Assembly (NCBI RefSeq): GCF_019059575.1
Contig: NW_024882761.1
Coordinates: forward strand, 62,001 to 126,000
DNA from: Amphibalanus amphitrite
Lineage: Eukaryota > Arthropoda > Thecostraca > Balanomorpha > Balanidae
Length of the DNA: 64,000 bases
Direction: 5' to 3'
Shown here piece after piece: positions 33,608 to 43,605 of the stretch; within the stretch, counting starts at the first letter, position 1; each line of letters opens with the position of its first letter. The notes under the pieces were generated by a model that saw nothing but the letters and a program-made list of their open reading frames with translations, did no database searches and had not been told where the DNA came from. Position numbers and translations under genes: made by a program.

Positions 33608-34973
33608 GCGCATTTGGATGTTTGCGGATGCGCCTCATCTCCTCAAACTGCTGAGGAACTACGTCCTCGACGAGGGAGTCCGCCTCCCAGGAGGAGGTCT
33701 CGTCAATAAGGACCTAATGACTGACGTCCTGGGCATCGACGGAGACAAGGAGTTTAAGATGCTCCCCAAGCTTGGCGTCAAGTCGCACATCGAGGTAAAA
33801 GGTCAAGCGCGGCAAAAGGTGCGACCGGCTGCACAGCTGCTCAGTTCCTCGGTGGCGACGGCTTTGGAGATGTTCCATCCGGAGAAGAAGGAGGAGGCTG
33901 ACTTCATCCGGCTGTGCGACAGTGTCTTCGATGTACTCAACGGGCACTCACCAGGCGACGCAAAGCCACTGAAGCGTGGTTTAGGGCATGCTGATTCTCC
34001 GCAGCTTCAGGTGCTAGCTGACTTCGAGCAGCTCATCCAGACCATGCAGATCGGCACCCGAACGACGCTGCTGCCATTTCAGCAAGGTTTTTTGATGTCG
34101 ATCAAGTCAGTTCGTGGCCTCATGGAAGACTCCAAGTCTCGCTATGGTCCCGGGACGTACATCCTTCCCGGCAAGGTCAACCAGGACATATTAGAGTCGT
34201 TTTTTAGCCTGGTGCGAGGAAAGGGTGGGGCCAATTTCAACCCCACACCAGTGGAGGCCAAGTGCCGCGTGCGGAATCTCACGCTCATGTATGCGCTCCG
34301 TCTGGGCATAAATCCCCTATCTGGCTCGGCCGAGCCATCGCATGCCCCGTCGGACGACGAGATCCCGGAGACCGATTTTTTCTCAGATCAGGAGAAGGAG
34401 GCCACAGAGAGCGCAACTGATGTAGCAGAGATGGCAGAGCTGTTGAGGACCGCCAACTGTGCGGCGTCCTCACGCTCACGGATGCCCGAGTCGCGACCGG
34501 CGTCGAAGGACCCTGTGACAAGAGTCACGTCTGAGCAGTATGCTATGGCACACGCAGCCGGATACATATCGGCCAAATGCCGTAAGGTTGACCCATGCCT
34601 TGGTACCCCATCCGCCTTCGCGGACGAGAGAGCGCCTGTCCAAACCCTATGGACTAGACTTATGAGTCGGGGCGGTCTCAGTGTACCCACCCAGAGCTGG
34701 CTGGATACATTTAGTGAGATGGACGCAATTTTCTGCGCGTATCATCACATGGAACCTGACGGTCTTTCAAGAAAGCCAGGCGTCATAGCCGACATGGTCT
34801 GTCTCCTCGGCTCACGCTTCCCATCCGTGGACATCCGAGTAGTAAAAAGGTATGCGCGTCTCCGTACTTTTATCAGACTCGGGGCTGTGAACAGACGCAT
34901 GAAAAAAGTCAACGACTCTGATGGGATGCGTGAGACGAGGAAGCGGAAGCAGTTTGGCGGACATCGCTTTTAA
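33608..34973 (+). CDS. THAP9-like transposase, exon 4 (C-terminal catalytic part)
   Basis: Acceptor TTCCCCAG ends at 33607; the split Arg codon is restored; stop TAA at 34971-34973. Residues 370-824. It opens with MFADAPHLLKLLRN, a motif shared by P transposases and THAP9, continues through the insertion domain and reaches QDILESFFSLVRGKGG, whose Glu566 is the third catalytic residue, 226 residues after Asp340. The tail (about residues 610-824) is less conserved, acidic then basic, ending KRKQFGGHRF. No frameshift or stop interrupts 825 codons over four exons. The protein is longer than the 751-residue fly P transposase and shorter than human THAP9. No clear AATAAA was seen in the next 450 bp. 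Confidence 0.87.
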
Positions 34974-35656
34974 GCTATTCGTACTAAAGTACGCGGCATT
35001 GTGACGGATCTTGAATGGATTTGAACATTAGTTGGCACTTGGCAGCAAGATTACTTAACTACCTTGGCAGCGCTGACAGTCCCACTGCCGCTCTCATGCT
35101 TTGTCACTAAATGACATGAATATCAGCAGCAGCAAGTAGAGCTTGTCACTTTATAAGACTTGAAAGACCGTCAGGTGTCATAGGATAAGCACAAAACACA
35201 ACATTATGTCTCCTTCACTCCTTCATTATTTCATTTCATTTCATTTTTTTTTCAGTGAACCCGCGGCCGCGCACCAGCGCCGCAAAATTTGGCATGGCTA
35301 TTCCCTCATTATCAAAAGGGGGATTTATTCAGTTAATTTATTCTTAATTAAGTTAAAAGTTTACGAGACGCTGGGGGACGCACTCCCATCCCCGCCCCCG
35401 CAGGCGCGCGGGCTCAAGGCCACATAACCCGCGGGTTAATAGCCTTTCATTCATTATTATGACTAAATATGTCCATGTCAAGGATAGCCAAACTTGTGTC
35501 AATGCCCTGATTTTAAGTGTTTTGCGTGATGTCCTACAAATGGCTGTGTGATGTTTTTTTGTAGTTTTTAATGAGTTTTTAGGTAGGTATAGCTATGTGG
35601 TTATCGTATTTAAAGGTATTTCTTGAAGTACCGATATACAATGCGGCGGTGTCATC
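34974..35656. other. 3' region of THAP9-like gene and a small GC-rich repeat
   Basis: No gene. A small unit at about 35262-35441 starts GAACCCGCGGCCGCGC and ends ACCCGCGGG followed by TTAA, so it is a probable short TTAA-family derivative. Confidence 0.45.
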
Positions 35657-35672
35657 AAGTTCGATCGAGGGA
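35657..35672 (+). repeat. Left target-site duplication of the TGR retrocopy
   Basis: AAGTTCGATCGAGGGA, repeated exactly at 38381-38396 after the poly(A). Up to 16 bp, the length typical of LINE-driven insertion. Confidence 0.9.
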
Positions 35673-35740
35673 CTCTCGAGTCAGCAGTGGCGCGTGTCGG
35701 GTGCGCGTGATTGTGCGGCGTGTCCTGCTGGGTGGGCGGC

Positions 35741-37537
35741 ATGGCACCCACGCCGGGGAGCGGTGCAGCTGCTCAAGTTGATACTTTTATTAAAGAAAAC
35801 AAAGTTGCCGTGTTCAGCAAGTCATGGTGTCCCTTTTGTGACAAGGTGAAGCAGTTATTTAAAACAAATGGAATCGCCTACGGAGCACTGGAGCTCGACC
35901 AAGTTGAGGACGGACCGGCACTCCAGGATGCCCTGAAGGAGCGCACAGGCCAGAGCACCGTGCCCAACGTGTTCGTCAACGGAGAGCACGTGGGCGGCTG
36001 CGACGACACCCTGCAGGCCCACTCCAGTGGTAAGCTAGCCTCGCTGCTGAACGGAGGTGGCGGAGACGCCCAGCACGACTACGATGTGGTCGTGGTGGGC
36101 GGCGGCTCCGGCGGCCTCGCCTGCAGCAAGGAGGCGGCCGTGCAGGGTGCGCGAGTGGCCGTCTGTGATTTCGTCAAACCGTCCCCGCAGGGCACCACGT
36201 GGGGCCTGGGCGGCACGTGCGTCAACGTCGGCTGCATCCCCAAGAAGCTGATGCACCAGGCGGCGCTGCTGGGAGAGGCCGCAGAGGACGCCCAGAAGTT
36301 CGGATGGTCCATCAACACACCCACCCACGACTGGGAGAAGCTGGTGACGGCCGTGCAGAGTCACATCGGCTCCCTCGACTGGGGCTACCGGGTGCAGCTC
36401 CGTGAGAAGCGCGTCACCTACCTCAACGCCTACGCCCAGTTCGTCGACGAACACACGCTCAAAACTGTCGACAAGAAGGGCAAGGAGAAGACCATCACAT
36501 CCCGATACATCGTGTTGGCCACCGGCGGCCGACCTCGCCTGCCGGACATCCCCGGCGCGCGCGAGTACGGTATCAGCAGCGACGACATCTTCTCGCTGCC
36601 GCACTCGCCGGGCAAGACGCTGATCGTGGGGGCCAGCTACATTGCGCTCGAGTGCGCCGGCTTCCTGCGCGGCCTCGGACTGGACGTCACTGTGATGGTG
36701 CGGTCCATTCTGCTGCGCGGCTTCGACCAGCAGATGGCTAACCTGGTGGGCGAGCACCTGGAGAAGCGCGGCGTCAAGTTCATCCGCCAGTGTGTGCCCA
36801 CCGAGCTGCAGCTGATAGAGGAGGGACCGCCGCGACGAGTCAAGGTGCTGGCCAAGACCACCGACGGCGAGGTGGTGGAGGGCGAGTACAACACGGTGCT
36901 GTTCGCCATTGGCCGGGACGCCTGCACAGACAACATCGGACTGGACAAGGTCGGCGTCCAGCTCAGCCCCAAGGACGGTAAGGTGGTGTGCACACCGGAC
37001 GAGAAGTCGACCGTCTCCAACATATACGCCATCGGAGACGTGGTGAGCGGGAAGCCGGAGCTGACGCCGGTGGCGATCCAGGCCGGCCGTCTGCTGGCGC
37101 GCCGGCTCGTCAACGACGCCTCCATCCTGACCGACTACGCGAACGTGGCCACCACCGTGTTCACGCCCATGGAGTACGGCTGCATCGGCCTCTCTGAGGA
37201 GGACGCGATCGCCCAGTTCGGAGAGGACGACATCGAGGTGTACCACCAGTACTTCACGGCACTGGAGCACACGGTGGCGCAGCGGGACGAGAACGGCTCC
37301 TACGCCAAACTGGTCTGCTGCATCAGCCAGGAGTACAAGGTGGTCGGGTTCCACATCGTGGCGCCCAACGCCGGGGAGATCACCCAGGGCTACGCCGTGG
37401 CCATGAAGCTGGGCGCTCGCAAGTGGGACTTTGACGCCACCATCGGCATCCACCCGACCGTGTCAGAGAACTTCACAACGATGAACGTCACCAAGAAGTC
37501 TGGCGCCGAGAGCAAGTCCTCCGGCTGCTGAGGTTAA
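35741..37537 (+). CDS. Thioredoxin-glutathione reductase with UGA-encoded selenocysteine
   Basis: 598 residues if UGA 37529-37531 is read as selenocysteine; the next codons are Gly and the real stop TAA (37535-37537). An N-terminal glutaredoxin domain (residues about 10-105) has CPFC at 30-33 and TVPNVF for glutathione binding. Then comes a thioredoxin reductase: FAD motif [10 protein letters not shown] (115-124), redox pair C160-VNVG-C165, an NADPH domain with [13 protein letters not shown], a second FAD segment YAIGD, and the interface His571/Glu576 ([10 protein letters not shown]). The C-terminus reads Gly-Cys-Sec-Gly, the mobile redox tail of animal selenoenzymes. The enzyme passes NADPH electrons to thioredoxin and glutathione systems. 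The ATG at 35741 is chosen because the upstream in-frame codons have no ATG. Codon use is strongly G/C-ending. Being a retrocopy, it is expressed only if it acquired a promoter, but no lesion is visible. Confidence 0.9.
37529..37531 (+). other. UGA selenocysteine codon
   Basis: TGA stands in GGC TGC TGA GGT TAA. A lone terminal Cys would be inactive, while Gly-Cys-Sec-Gly is the exact C-terminus of animal Sec thioredoxin reductases. Recoding is inferred from the family. Confidence 0.88.
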
Positions 37538-37541
37538 GCTG

Positions 37542-37592
37542 GCTACTGGGCCGGCGGCCGGTGCGCCTGTGCGCCGCTGCCGGCCCAGTAGC
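37542..37592 (+). promoter_or_regulatory. Strong RNA stem-loop ten nt after the UGA
   Basis: GCTACTGGGCCGG (37542-37554) pairs perfectly with CCGGCCCAGTAGC (37580-37592), with further pairing inside. It is positioned like a selenocysteine redefinition element, a stem-loop just 3' of UGA that promotes read-through. Function is inferred. Confidence 0.55.
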
Positions 37593-37650
37593 TGATTGGG
37601 CGGTGACGGAGCGTCTGCCGTGTGTCCAGCCGTGCGCGGCGGGACGCCGT

Positions 37651-37695
37651 ATGACGGCGCGGCCCCAGCCCTGTCTCAGGAGGGCCGCGCCCGAG
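37651..37695 (+). promoter_or_regulatory. Candidate SECIS element in the 3' UTR
   Basis: ATGA (37651-37654), then a perfect 10-bp helix (37656-37665 with 3782-91 of the same kilobase, i.e. 37682-37691), then CGAG with the GA needed for the non-Watson-Crick quartet. An apical CCTG/CAGG mini-stem resembles a form 2 SECIS. The usual unpaired AA in the apical bulge is replaced by CAGC, so this is a non-canonical candidate; other positions in the 800-nt 3' UTR are possible. Confidence 0.4.
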
Positions 37696-38340
37696 GAGAG
37701 CAGCGCCCTCACCGCCCCCCCCCCCTACCGACACCGCCCGGCGCGCGTGTCCCCCGCTCCCCGCGCTCAGGGCCGCCGGCTACCGGCGGAGCGTGGCTCT
37801 GCGGCGCGCCCGCCTGTTACACAGAGCCCGACTTCTGGCCGGAGCCGTCCACTGTTACGATTGGTCGTTGGATTCCGCTCGTGTTGTCCGGGTCTGATTG
37901 CAGTGAGCTCGTCGCACCGAGTGTCTCAGTTGTGATTGTGATTGGCGGCGCGGGTCTGTGCGCCCGGCGCCGTTCAGGCGGGCCGCTGCCGGCGGGTACC
38001 GGGGCCGGCCCTCCGCTGTGCCGAGGACAGGCGCCCGGCCCGACTCCGGCCCGCGGTCTGCCCCCGAGTAATTCTGTAGGTTGATTTATCAGATCGCCGC
38101 CGGTACCTCCCAGTGACACATAATAATGTGAGCGCGTTTGCGTGTGTCCATCGATTCACTATGCCGAAAGTTGAGATGCGCTGTGTAGTTCACCGTCATC
38201 TGGGAATTTGAACAGAATGCCGCCTTTTCGAGAACCGGTGTGACTTGTCTGGCCTAGCTGGCCCGGTTCTGTTCACGAACTGTAGCCTCTGCTCTCAGTC
38301 TGTCCTCTGAGCATTGACGCTCTGTTATATTGGTACTGTC

Positions 38341-38346
38341 AATAAA
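38341..38346 (+). terminator. Polyadenylation signal AATAAA of the retrocopied mRNA
   Basis: AATAAA lies 17 nt before the start of the A run at 38363, the normal cleavage distance. Confidence 0.9.
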
Positions 38347-38380
38347 ATTGCATAGGATATTTAAAAAAAAAAAAAAAAAA

Positions 38381-38396
38381 AAGTTCGATCGAGGGA
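38381..38396 (+). repeat. Right target-site duplication of the TGR retrocopy
   Basis: Exact copy of 35657-35672, immediately after the poly(A) run; the first two A may belong to the tail. Confidence 0.9.
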
Positions 38397-39386
38397 TAGC
38401 CGCTAAGATTGAGTGTCACCGAACCACTTGGCCTGGGGTGGGGATGGGGATGTCCGGGAAGGGCTTCAGCTGTACATTCTTGGAGGAGGCTGTACTCTAA
38501 GCCTTCGCTCTTTGTTTCGGTGGATTGAGAAATGATGATCATCGTGTTACTATCACATAAACATGTCCAATGATATCCAAAGATTTTTGCCAATCGCCGT
38601 TAAAGACCAACTTTAAATTTTGACATCAAGGTATACAAATGCAAAATCTTAAGAAGTCAGAAGAAAGGTAAGTTATTGGTGCATGAGATAACAAACGGTC
38701 AACACCAGTCAATATCAGACATCGGTATAATTATCAGCTATTTAGCATAAAACAAAACAAAAAGGTTCAATTAATACCCTTCATACAGAGCCTTAATTTT
38801 CGTCAATGATGCTATATGCCTTCCGATTCAGCAGCTTCTTCAGCCGCTAAGATATTGATCCGGATCTCACTAGACCCCAGGAGCTTCTCTTTTCTTTGAC
38901 TCCTCCCTAAGTTTACTTAAAATCGTTTGCTGAAGGTGCATTTGGTTGCTAGGGACGCTTGGTTGCTAGGGATGGCGTCATCAGTAGCAAAATGACGATG
39001 CCATTTGAAGATTTGGTGGGGGCTGCCTTGAACCACATGGCTTAGCTTTGAAAAGTGTGGCACAGTGCACGTGCCGTTTAAATGCCTGGATGTTTCGATT
39101 TAATCATACAATGTAGCAGGTATGGAAAAAATAAAAACATGCAGGTACGTCATGGTGTTGTTTGCTGTTTTTACTTTCGGAGAACACCGGACGATAACGG
39201 TATCATAACGAGGCAGCATCGCGGACGGTTGTTGACAGTAGCTGTTTGGAGCGCTGCAGATGTTATACCCTTTGACCTTCAGATGCGGTCTGTGGAAACG
39301 ACATACACACACACTGCACGGCTCTGCAGCCCGGGAGGCCAGGGGGCGTTTCCTGGCATGTCATGTGGTGCAGAATTTGAAACCGT
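38397..39386. other. No recognisable feature
   Basis: Mixed non-coding sequence. A local 14-bp tandem GGTTGCTAGGGA occurs at about 38944-38972. No domain-bearing ORF. Confidence 0.4.
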
Positions 39387-39604
39387 GGCCTCGTTTCATA
39401 AAGCGAGTCCGTAACTTACGTCGGTTTTTGGTCTTGAATTGCAAGTGCATGTGAAGCGATGACGATAGTTTGAATCGTTGAATATGTTCATCTTCTAACA
39501 AGAACAGAAGGGAAAGGGGGATATAACTTTATCGCTTCACATGCACTTGCAATACAAGACCAAAGATCGGCGTAAGTTACGGACTCGCTTTATGAAACGA
39601 GGCC
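39387..39604. mobile_element. Palindromic MITE, 218 bp
   Basis: The ends GGCCTCGTTTCATAAAGCG and its inverted copy are separated by further near-perfect inverted sequence (AAGTGCATGTGAAGCGAT and its complement). The unit is flanked by CGT on both sides (39384-39386, 39605-39607). A 3-bp duplication and GGCC-type ends suggest a PIF/Harbinger-like derivative, though CGT is not the usual TNA target. Confidence 0.7.
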
Positions 39605-40243
39605 CGTATCGATATGTTTAGAATGAAGGGCTATACATGGGACTCCCCACGAGAGTGAACCCGATACTGTTCATGAGGCGCTGATGCTGTGAGTATGTAT
39701 TGTATTGTATTGTATTGTATTTACGATCATGGGCGATCCACACATGGCGTGGCGATTACTGCCCAGATATGCTGATAGCCTTACAGCCTATGTAGCTTTT
39801 TATATAACATATTTCCCATACTTCCTGGTCCTGAATCTCCTTGAAATCTTGGGCTTTTGAATGGGCAGAATTCACATTCCAGCTATGCGCAACTTGTAAC
39901 GTTGATAGTGATCTGTGCAGACCATTCGGAATTTCGGAGACCTTTGGGTGGCGGCCCAGCACAGCCGAGCCCGGCCCCTCCCGCTTCGCTCGTGAACCGC
40001 AGTTGGCCTGAAACGCGACGACTGCATACGACTGCAGAATGACGCTCTACGGTGCACACAACAGTGTAGTCCAGCGGAAGGTAGCGAGAGCTTTAATCAG
40101 GCGCGCGGTACATGTCAATCGGGTACCAGCCTTCTTGGGACACCAATAACAAACCGATGCACACTTCATTTTGAACTAAATCTTCGGAACACCTCGCTGA
40201 TTAGGTATTTCAATGCTAATGTTTATGAAATTGTGCTTTTTTC
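39605..40243. other. No recognisable gene; short ATTGT microsatellite
   Basis: TATTGTATTG repeats at 39697-39720; otherwise featureless. Confidence 0.4.
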
Positions 40244-40993
40244 TTAACCCTCGCCGGGACCGGATCACGAATAACATGTTAGTTTTGATCACAGATGATG
40301 TCTTCATGCATTTAGTCCAGGTCGGGTCAGGTCAGGTCAGGTCAACCAGTAGGGGTCCTGCCGGGTATTCCTAGTAGGTGTCAACCGCCTCTAACAGCTT
40401 CGTAACATGTTACGAAGGAACCAAAACTACTTCGTAAATGTTCATATGGTTGCTAAATTCAAATTCAGCTCCAAAAACTGGCCTAGAAACATGTAAAACT
40501 CGAAAAAATGAACCGAGGTCATCAAAGGTCAATGACCTGACCCAGGGGTGTCGTTTTCCGAAAATGATTGGTAGTGCCCAAAGGCGGCGGCTGGCCATAT
40601 ATGACGGGGCTTACAAGGTAGGGTACCCCCAAATCTGCCTTTCTCATCGGATTTCGGCCACTTATTTTTCGCCCTGGTCATTGACAAGACTAACCGAAAT
40701 CTAAAAAAAAACACAAAAAAAACTTTGGAAATCTGGGTCCACACCGGACGCCATGCACAAAACTGTCGGAGGAATGCACGCCATTCTGAAAGAGGCCCAC
40801 ATCGACTTAAAAGGACGGCTGTGCTGAAAGGGGACAGGAACAGCTTTGAGGGCCCAAGCCGTCTAAAAAAGACGGCTGCGGGGCCAGGAACAGTTTTGAA
40901 GACCCACGCCAATTGAAGGGTTCGACAACTAACGAGGACTGGAAACACAACGATAGTTAGAAAGACCTGCTTGCCAAAATAAAAGGATGACAG

Positions 40994-41807
40994 TACGAGG
41001 GGCGTTCAGAAAGCTACGGGCCCGACCATGAAGGAGCAGAGAGATACAGCATCGACTCATTAGACCAAAAAGTTCATTTATTCAAATTAACACCGTTAAG
41101 ACAAACACATTTCGCGCAGCGCTTCGCGAGAGCCCTCAAGGCCTCCATAACCAAGTGGGTTTTGGACCCATCCTGCACGTCCAAGACGGCTGATTTCGTC
41201 TCCCTGCTGTTAGCGAGGTTGCCGCTGCTAATTTTCTTATGTTGGGGAAGAGGTGGCAACCACTAACCAGAGTGTGCAAGGTTCGGAGAGAAAAAAGTGG
41301 ATGCGACAACAACTCGAAGCTCATCGCTTCACTGTTCGTCATCCCGCCCATGTACGCAGGTGCGTGGTCGCGGATCAGGTGCACACTTTACGTCAGCTTC
41401 CCTATAGCCTCTCCTCGATGTTTATCGAATGGACGCACATCATCAATTGTGTGCCCCTGTTTTGGAAAGTTGACGAGCGGAGGGGGGTCGCATCGACCCC
41501 TCCCCCTGCCAGGCCGTGTTATGAAAAATGCCCAGGGCGAGGGTTAACGCTTGGTGCCTTTTCTCATGCACTAACTACTATGAAACGAATCACTGCTCTC
41601 TTCTGGGCGTCACCCATCCTATCCGAAATGGCGAACTATGCTACGAATAGAAGCCCGAATCAATCACAGAAGAGACTTAATTAATGGCCACTTACTTAAT
41701 TTGCGTAAGTGGACATCCCAATAACACATCATTTAACACACCGCCTTGCAGGCCAAAATTCCAACTCCTTCATTGTTCGGCCCGAAACTTTTTGAATGCC
41801 CCTCGTA
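40994..41807 (-). pseudogene. Decayed mariner element with transposase remnant
   Basis: TA-flanked ends CGAGGGGCGTTCAGAAAG and, inverted, CGAGGGGCATTCAAAAAG are typical of Tc1/mariner. On the minus strand, between about 41400 and 41077, two frames give transposase pieces. One is a DHAPAYM-like block with LSHPLFS and LFPNIRK, corresponding to the third catalytic Asp region HPPYSPDLAP...LFP, with that Asp lost. The other is a C-terminal ALAKRCAKCVCLNG ending like mariner tails. Frameshifts and substitutions make it inactive. A TTAA-family end (GGGCGAGGGTTAA at 41535-41547) has inserted into it. Confidence 0.7.
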
Positions 41808-42072
41808 GTTACGAGCTTCAGTTTTCGGGGTCTGATGCGGTAATGACCTGGCGTTGAACCCTGGGGAATCAGGCTGCATCACCCACTCAAATCAATATAC
41901 CTATGGCCTATTCTGGAGCACCGCGGCACCTTCCGAAGTCGGTGTAGGGCCTCCAGCGGCTGGTGTGGAGACGGATCGGGGTCTATTAGGGGCGGTCGCG
42001 TGGTATGCGGGACTCAGAGGCAGTTATGGACCTCTATAACCAATTGCGTTTTCGAGCCTTTTAAAATCCATT

Positions 42073-42616
42073 AAAGGAAATAGTTCACTTTCACGAAATT
42101 ATTTTTTTGCAATGGATTTGTGATTTTTTATGTTCAAAATGATCAGCAAAGAAAATAAAACCTTTTTACAACAAAAGATTATTTTCTATATTTTTGATAT
42201 AGGAAGAACTGCTCAGTTTCTGTAAGGCACACGCGATCCAGTATGAAAAGAGCATGGGTCCCGAAAATTCATCAAAACTAGAGAAATTATCGCGGCCACC
42301 GGCATTTGGGCGATCTGCTCGTGCTATGTTACTGGAGCGCCTCACTGGAGCGAATTTCTCTAGAGTTCTCGTAGATAATTTCTCTAGTTTCTGAAGAATT
42401 TTAGGGACCCATGCTCGTTTCATACTGGATGCGAATATATGCAAGGCACACATCCTCAACGCAAGACACATTTTTCGGGACGAGAAATAGAATATCTTTG
42501 CCTAGGGTGATCGTTGGGCTGTAAAAGCTCCTGATTTATGCTCGTCTCAGCCCAAGCTACGGAACTGCTATTCCAGTTCAAAACCCATGTTAAAATGTGA
42601 ACTATTTCCTTTAAGG
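42073..42616. mobile_element. Hairpin unit inside the hAT-like element
   Basis: The ends TTAAAGGAAATAGTTCAC and GTGAACTATTTCCTTTAA are inverted. The centre has a second inverted pair around CCAGTATGAAA...GCATGGGTCCC and GGGACCCATGC...TTTCATACTGG, so it folds as two nested stems. A fragment of the end also occurs at 29704. Confidence 0.65.
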
Positions 42617-43605
42617 ACCGGAGTCCTAGACACGTGAAACCTCATTGTCAGCTACATGCACCTACTGTGGCTAGAACCTTATTTATGTACTTGCATATGT
42701 GCTTATTTAATATTTGCTTATCTGTTTATTTTGATTTTTTATCAACTGATAAGTGACAAAAGATTGGTAGGGCTCAGCGAACATTGGTAGGGCCCAAATA
42801 AACATTGGTAAGGCTCGGGCCCTACCAGGCCTATACAAAACGACGCCCCTGACTATTGTGAAACTTGGTAGGTAGGTAGGTAGGTAGGTACCACATAACT
42901 TGAAATTACTTGACGTAATGACATGATGTGGAAAGTGAAAATGATACCTAGGTATTGATGGAAATTTATGGACTTAGGTACGCTACAAGAAGATTGAATT
43001 GGTCAACCAATTCAAATTCAATCTACTTGTGGAGTAAGTCTATAGATTTTCATCAATAGTTACCACTTACCATTGAAGTTACTTGCTATCATGTTGATTT
43101 TATACATAAGAACCTCATTCATTTTATTTGTATGACATGTTTGAATGCAATTTTCTCAATAAGTGAAGAAAAATGTTGGTAGTGCTCAACAACACATTGG
43201 TAGTGCTCAGCTGAACATTGGTAGTGCTCGGGCACTCCCAGGCCTATACAAAACGACGCCCCTGACCTGACCTGACCTTCAGGTGACCTTGACACCCACC
43301 CTAATGCATGGGGGCAAGATAATATCACATGTTTGAACGCTTGAAACCACGAAAAGTCCGCAAACGCGCGGCTAATGCGAGCCGACATACACCGAATCGC
43401 GATTTCGGCCAAACATTGTCTGGAAAAGTAGGTCATAGGTCAAAGGTCATTTGGGTCAGGGTCATGAAAGTTTTAGAGTAGGTGTAAAATTGATTAACGC
43501 GAGAGTACTGAAAGTTTCGTCGCGATCGGCCGCTTTTACGCGAGTTATTCGCGAAAAACCATGGGGGGGGGGTCCGTTCGACCCCCCAATATGGGCGAGG
43601 GTTAA

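Larger units (their letters stand above)
35673..38380 (+). mobile_element. Processed retrocopy of a thioredoxin-glutathione reductase mRNA
   Basis: An intronless unit with 68 nt of 5' UTR, an intact reading frame, an 825-nt 3' UTR, AATAAA at 38341-38346 and a run of A starting at 38363. It lies between perfect 16-bp direct repeats. These are the marks of an mRNA reverse-transcribed and inserted by LINE machinery. The parental intron-bearing gene is not in the window. Confidence 0.9.
40543..43264 (+). mobile_element. 2.7-kb hAT-like composite element, copy 1
   Basis: Ends CAGGGGTGTCGTTTT and AAAACGACGCCCCTG are inverted, flanked by the 8-bp duplication ACCTGACC (40535-40542 and 43265-43272), as for hAT transposons. 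No hAT transposase ORF is present, so it is non-autonomous. It contains a decayed mariner (40996-41805), a hairpin unit (42073-42616) and an internal second copy of its right end (about 42760-42853). ATTGGTAGTGCTC-type subterminal repeats cluster near the right end and could be transposase binding sites. Positions 40735-43264 recur inverted at 61471-64000 with no length difference. Confidence 0.85.
40248..43601. mobile_element. TTAA-flanked element interrupted by a hAT-like insertion
   Basis: TTAA at 40244-40247 and 43602-43605 flanks ends CCCTCGCCGGG and GGGCGAGGG. Without the insertion at 40543-43264 it is an element of about 630 bp. It matches 16683-17343 in order: GATCACGAATA, AGGTCAGGTCAACC, CGTAACATGTTACG, then AAAGTTTCGTCGCGATCG and a terminal G/C run. 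No ORF of its own. Confidence 0.75.

Noticed and set aside
21000..35300. P-element terminal inverted repeats around the THAP9-like gene
   Set aside because: I compared the two flanks by eye and found no matching inverted ends or 8-bp duplication; cannot be claimed.
35711..35740. Upstream extension of the TGR frame from a TTG codon
   Set aside because: No ATG in that frame before 35741, and the glutaredoxin domain is complete from the ATG.
36035..37453. 472-residue minus-strand ORF
   Set aside because: Antisense shadow of the TGR gene caused by its strongly G/C-ending codons; no domain.
35741..37531. TGR simply ending at the UGA with a C-terminal Cys
   Set aside because: That would remove the redox-active residue of the tail; the following GGT TAA exactly completes Gly-Cys-Sec-Gly, which chance would rarely give.
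41253..41684. 143-codon plus-strand ORF, repeated at 63051-63482
   Set aside because: Lies antisense to the mariner transposase remnant; its conservation between the two copies only reflects the recent duplication.
42166..42471. 101-codon ORF conserved in both hAT-like copies
   Set aside because: Falls in the hairpin unit and has no domain; identity is explained by recent transposition.
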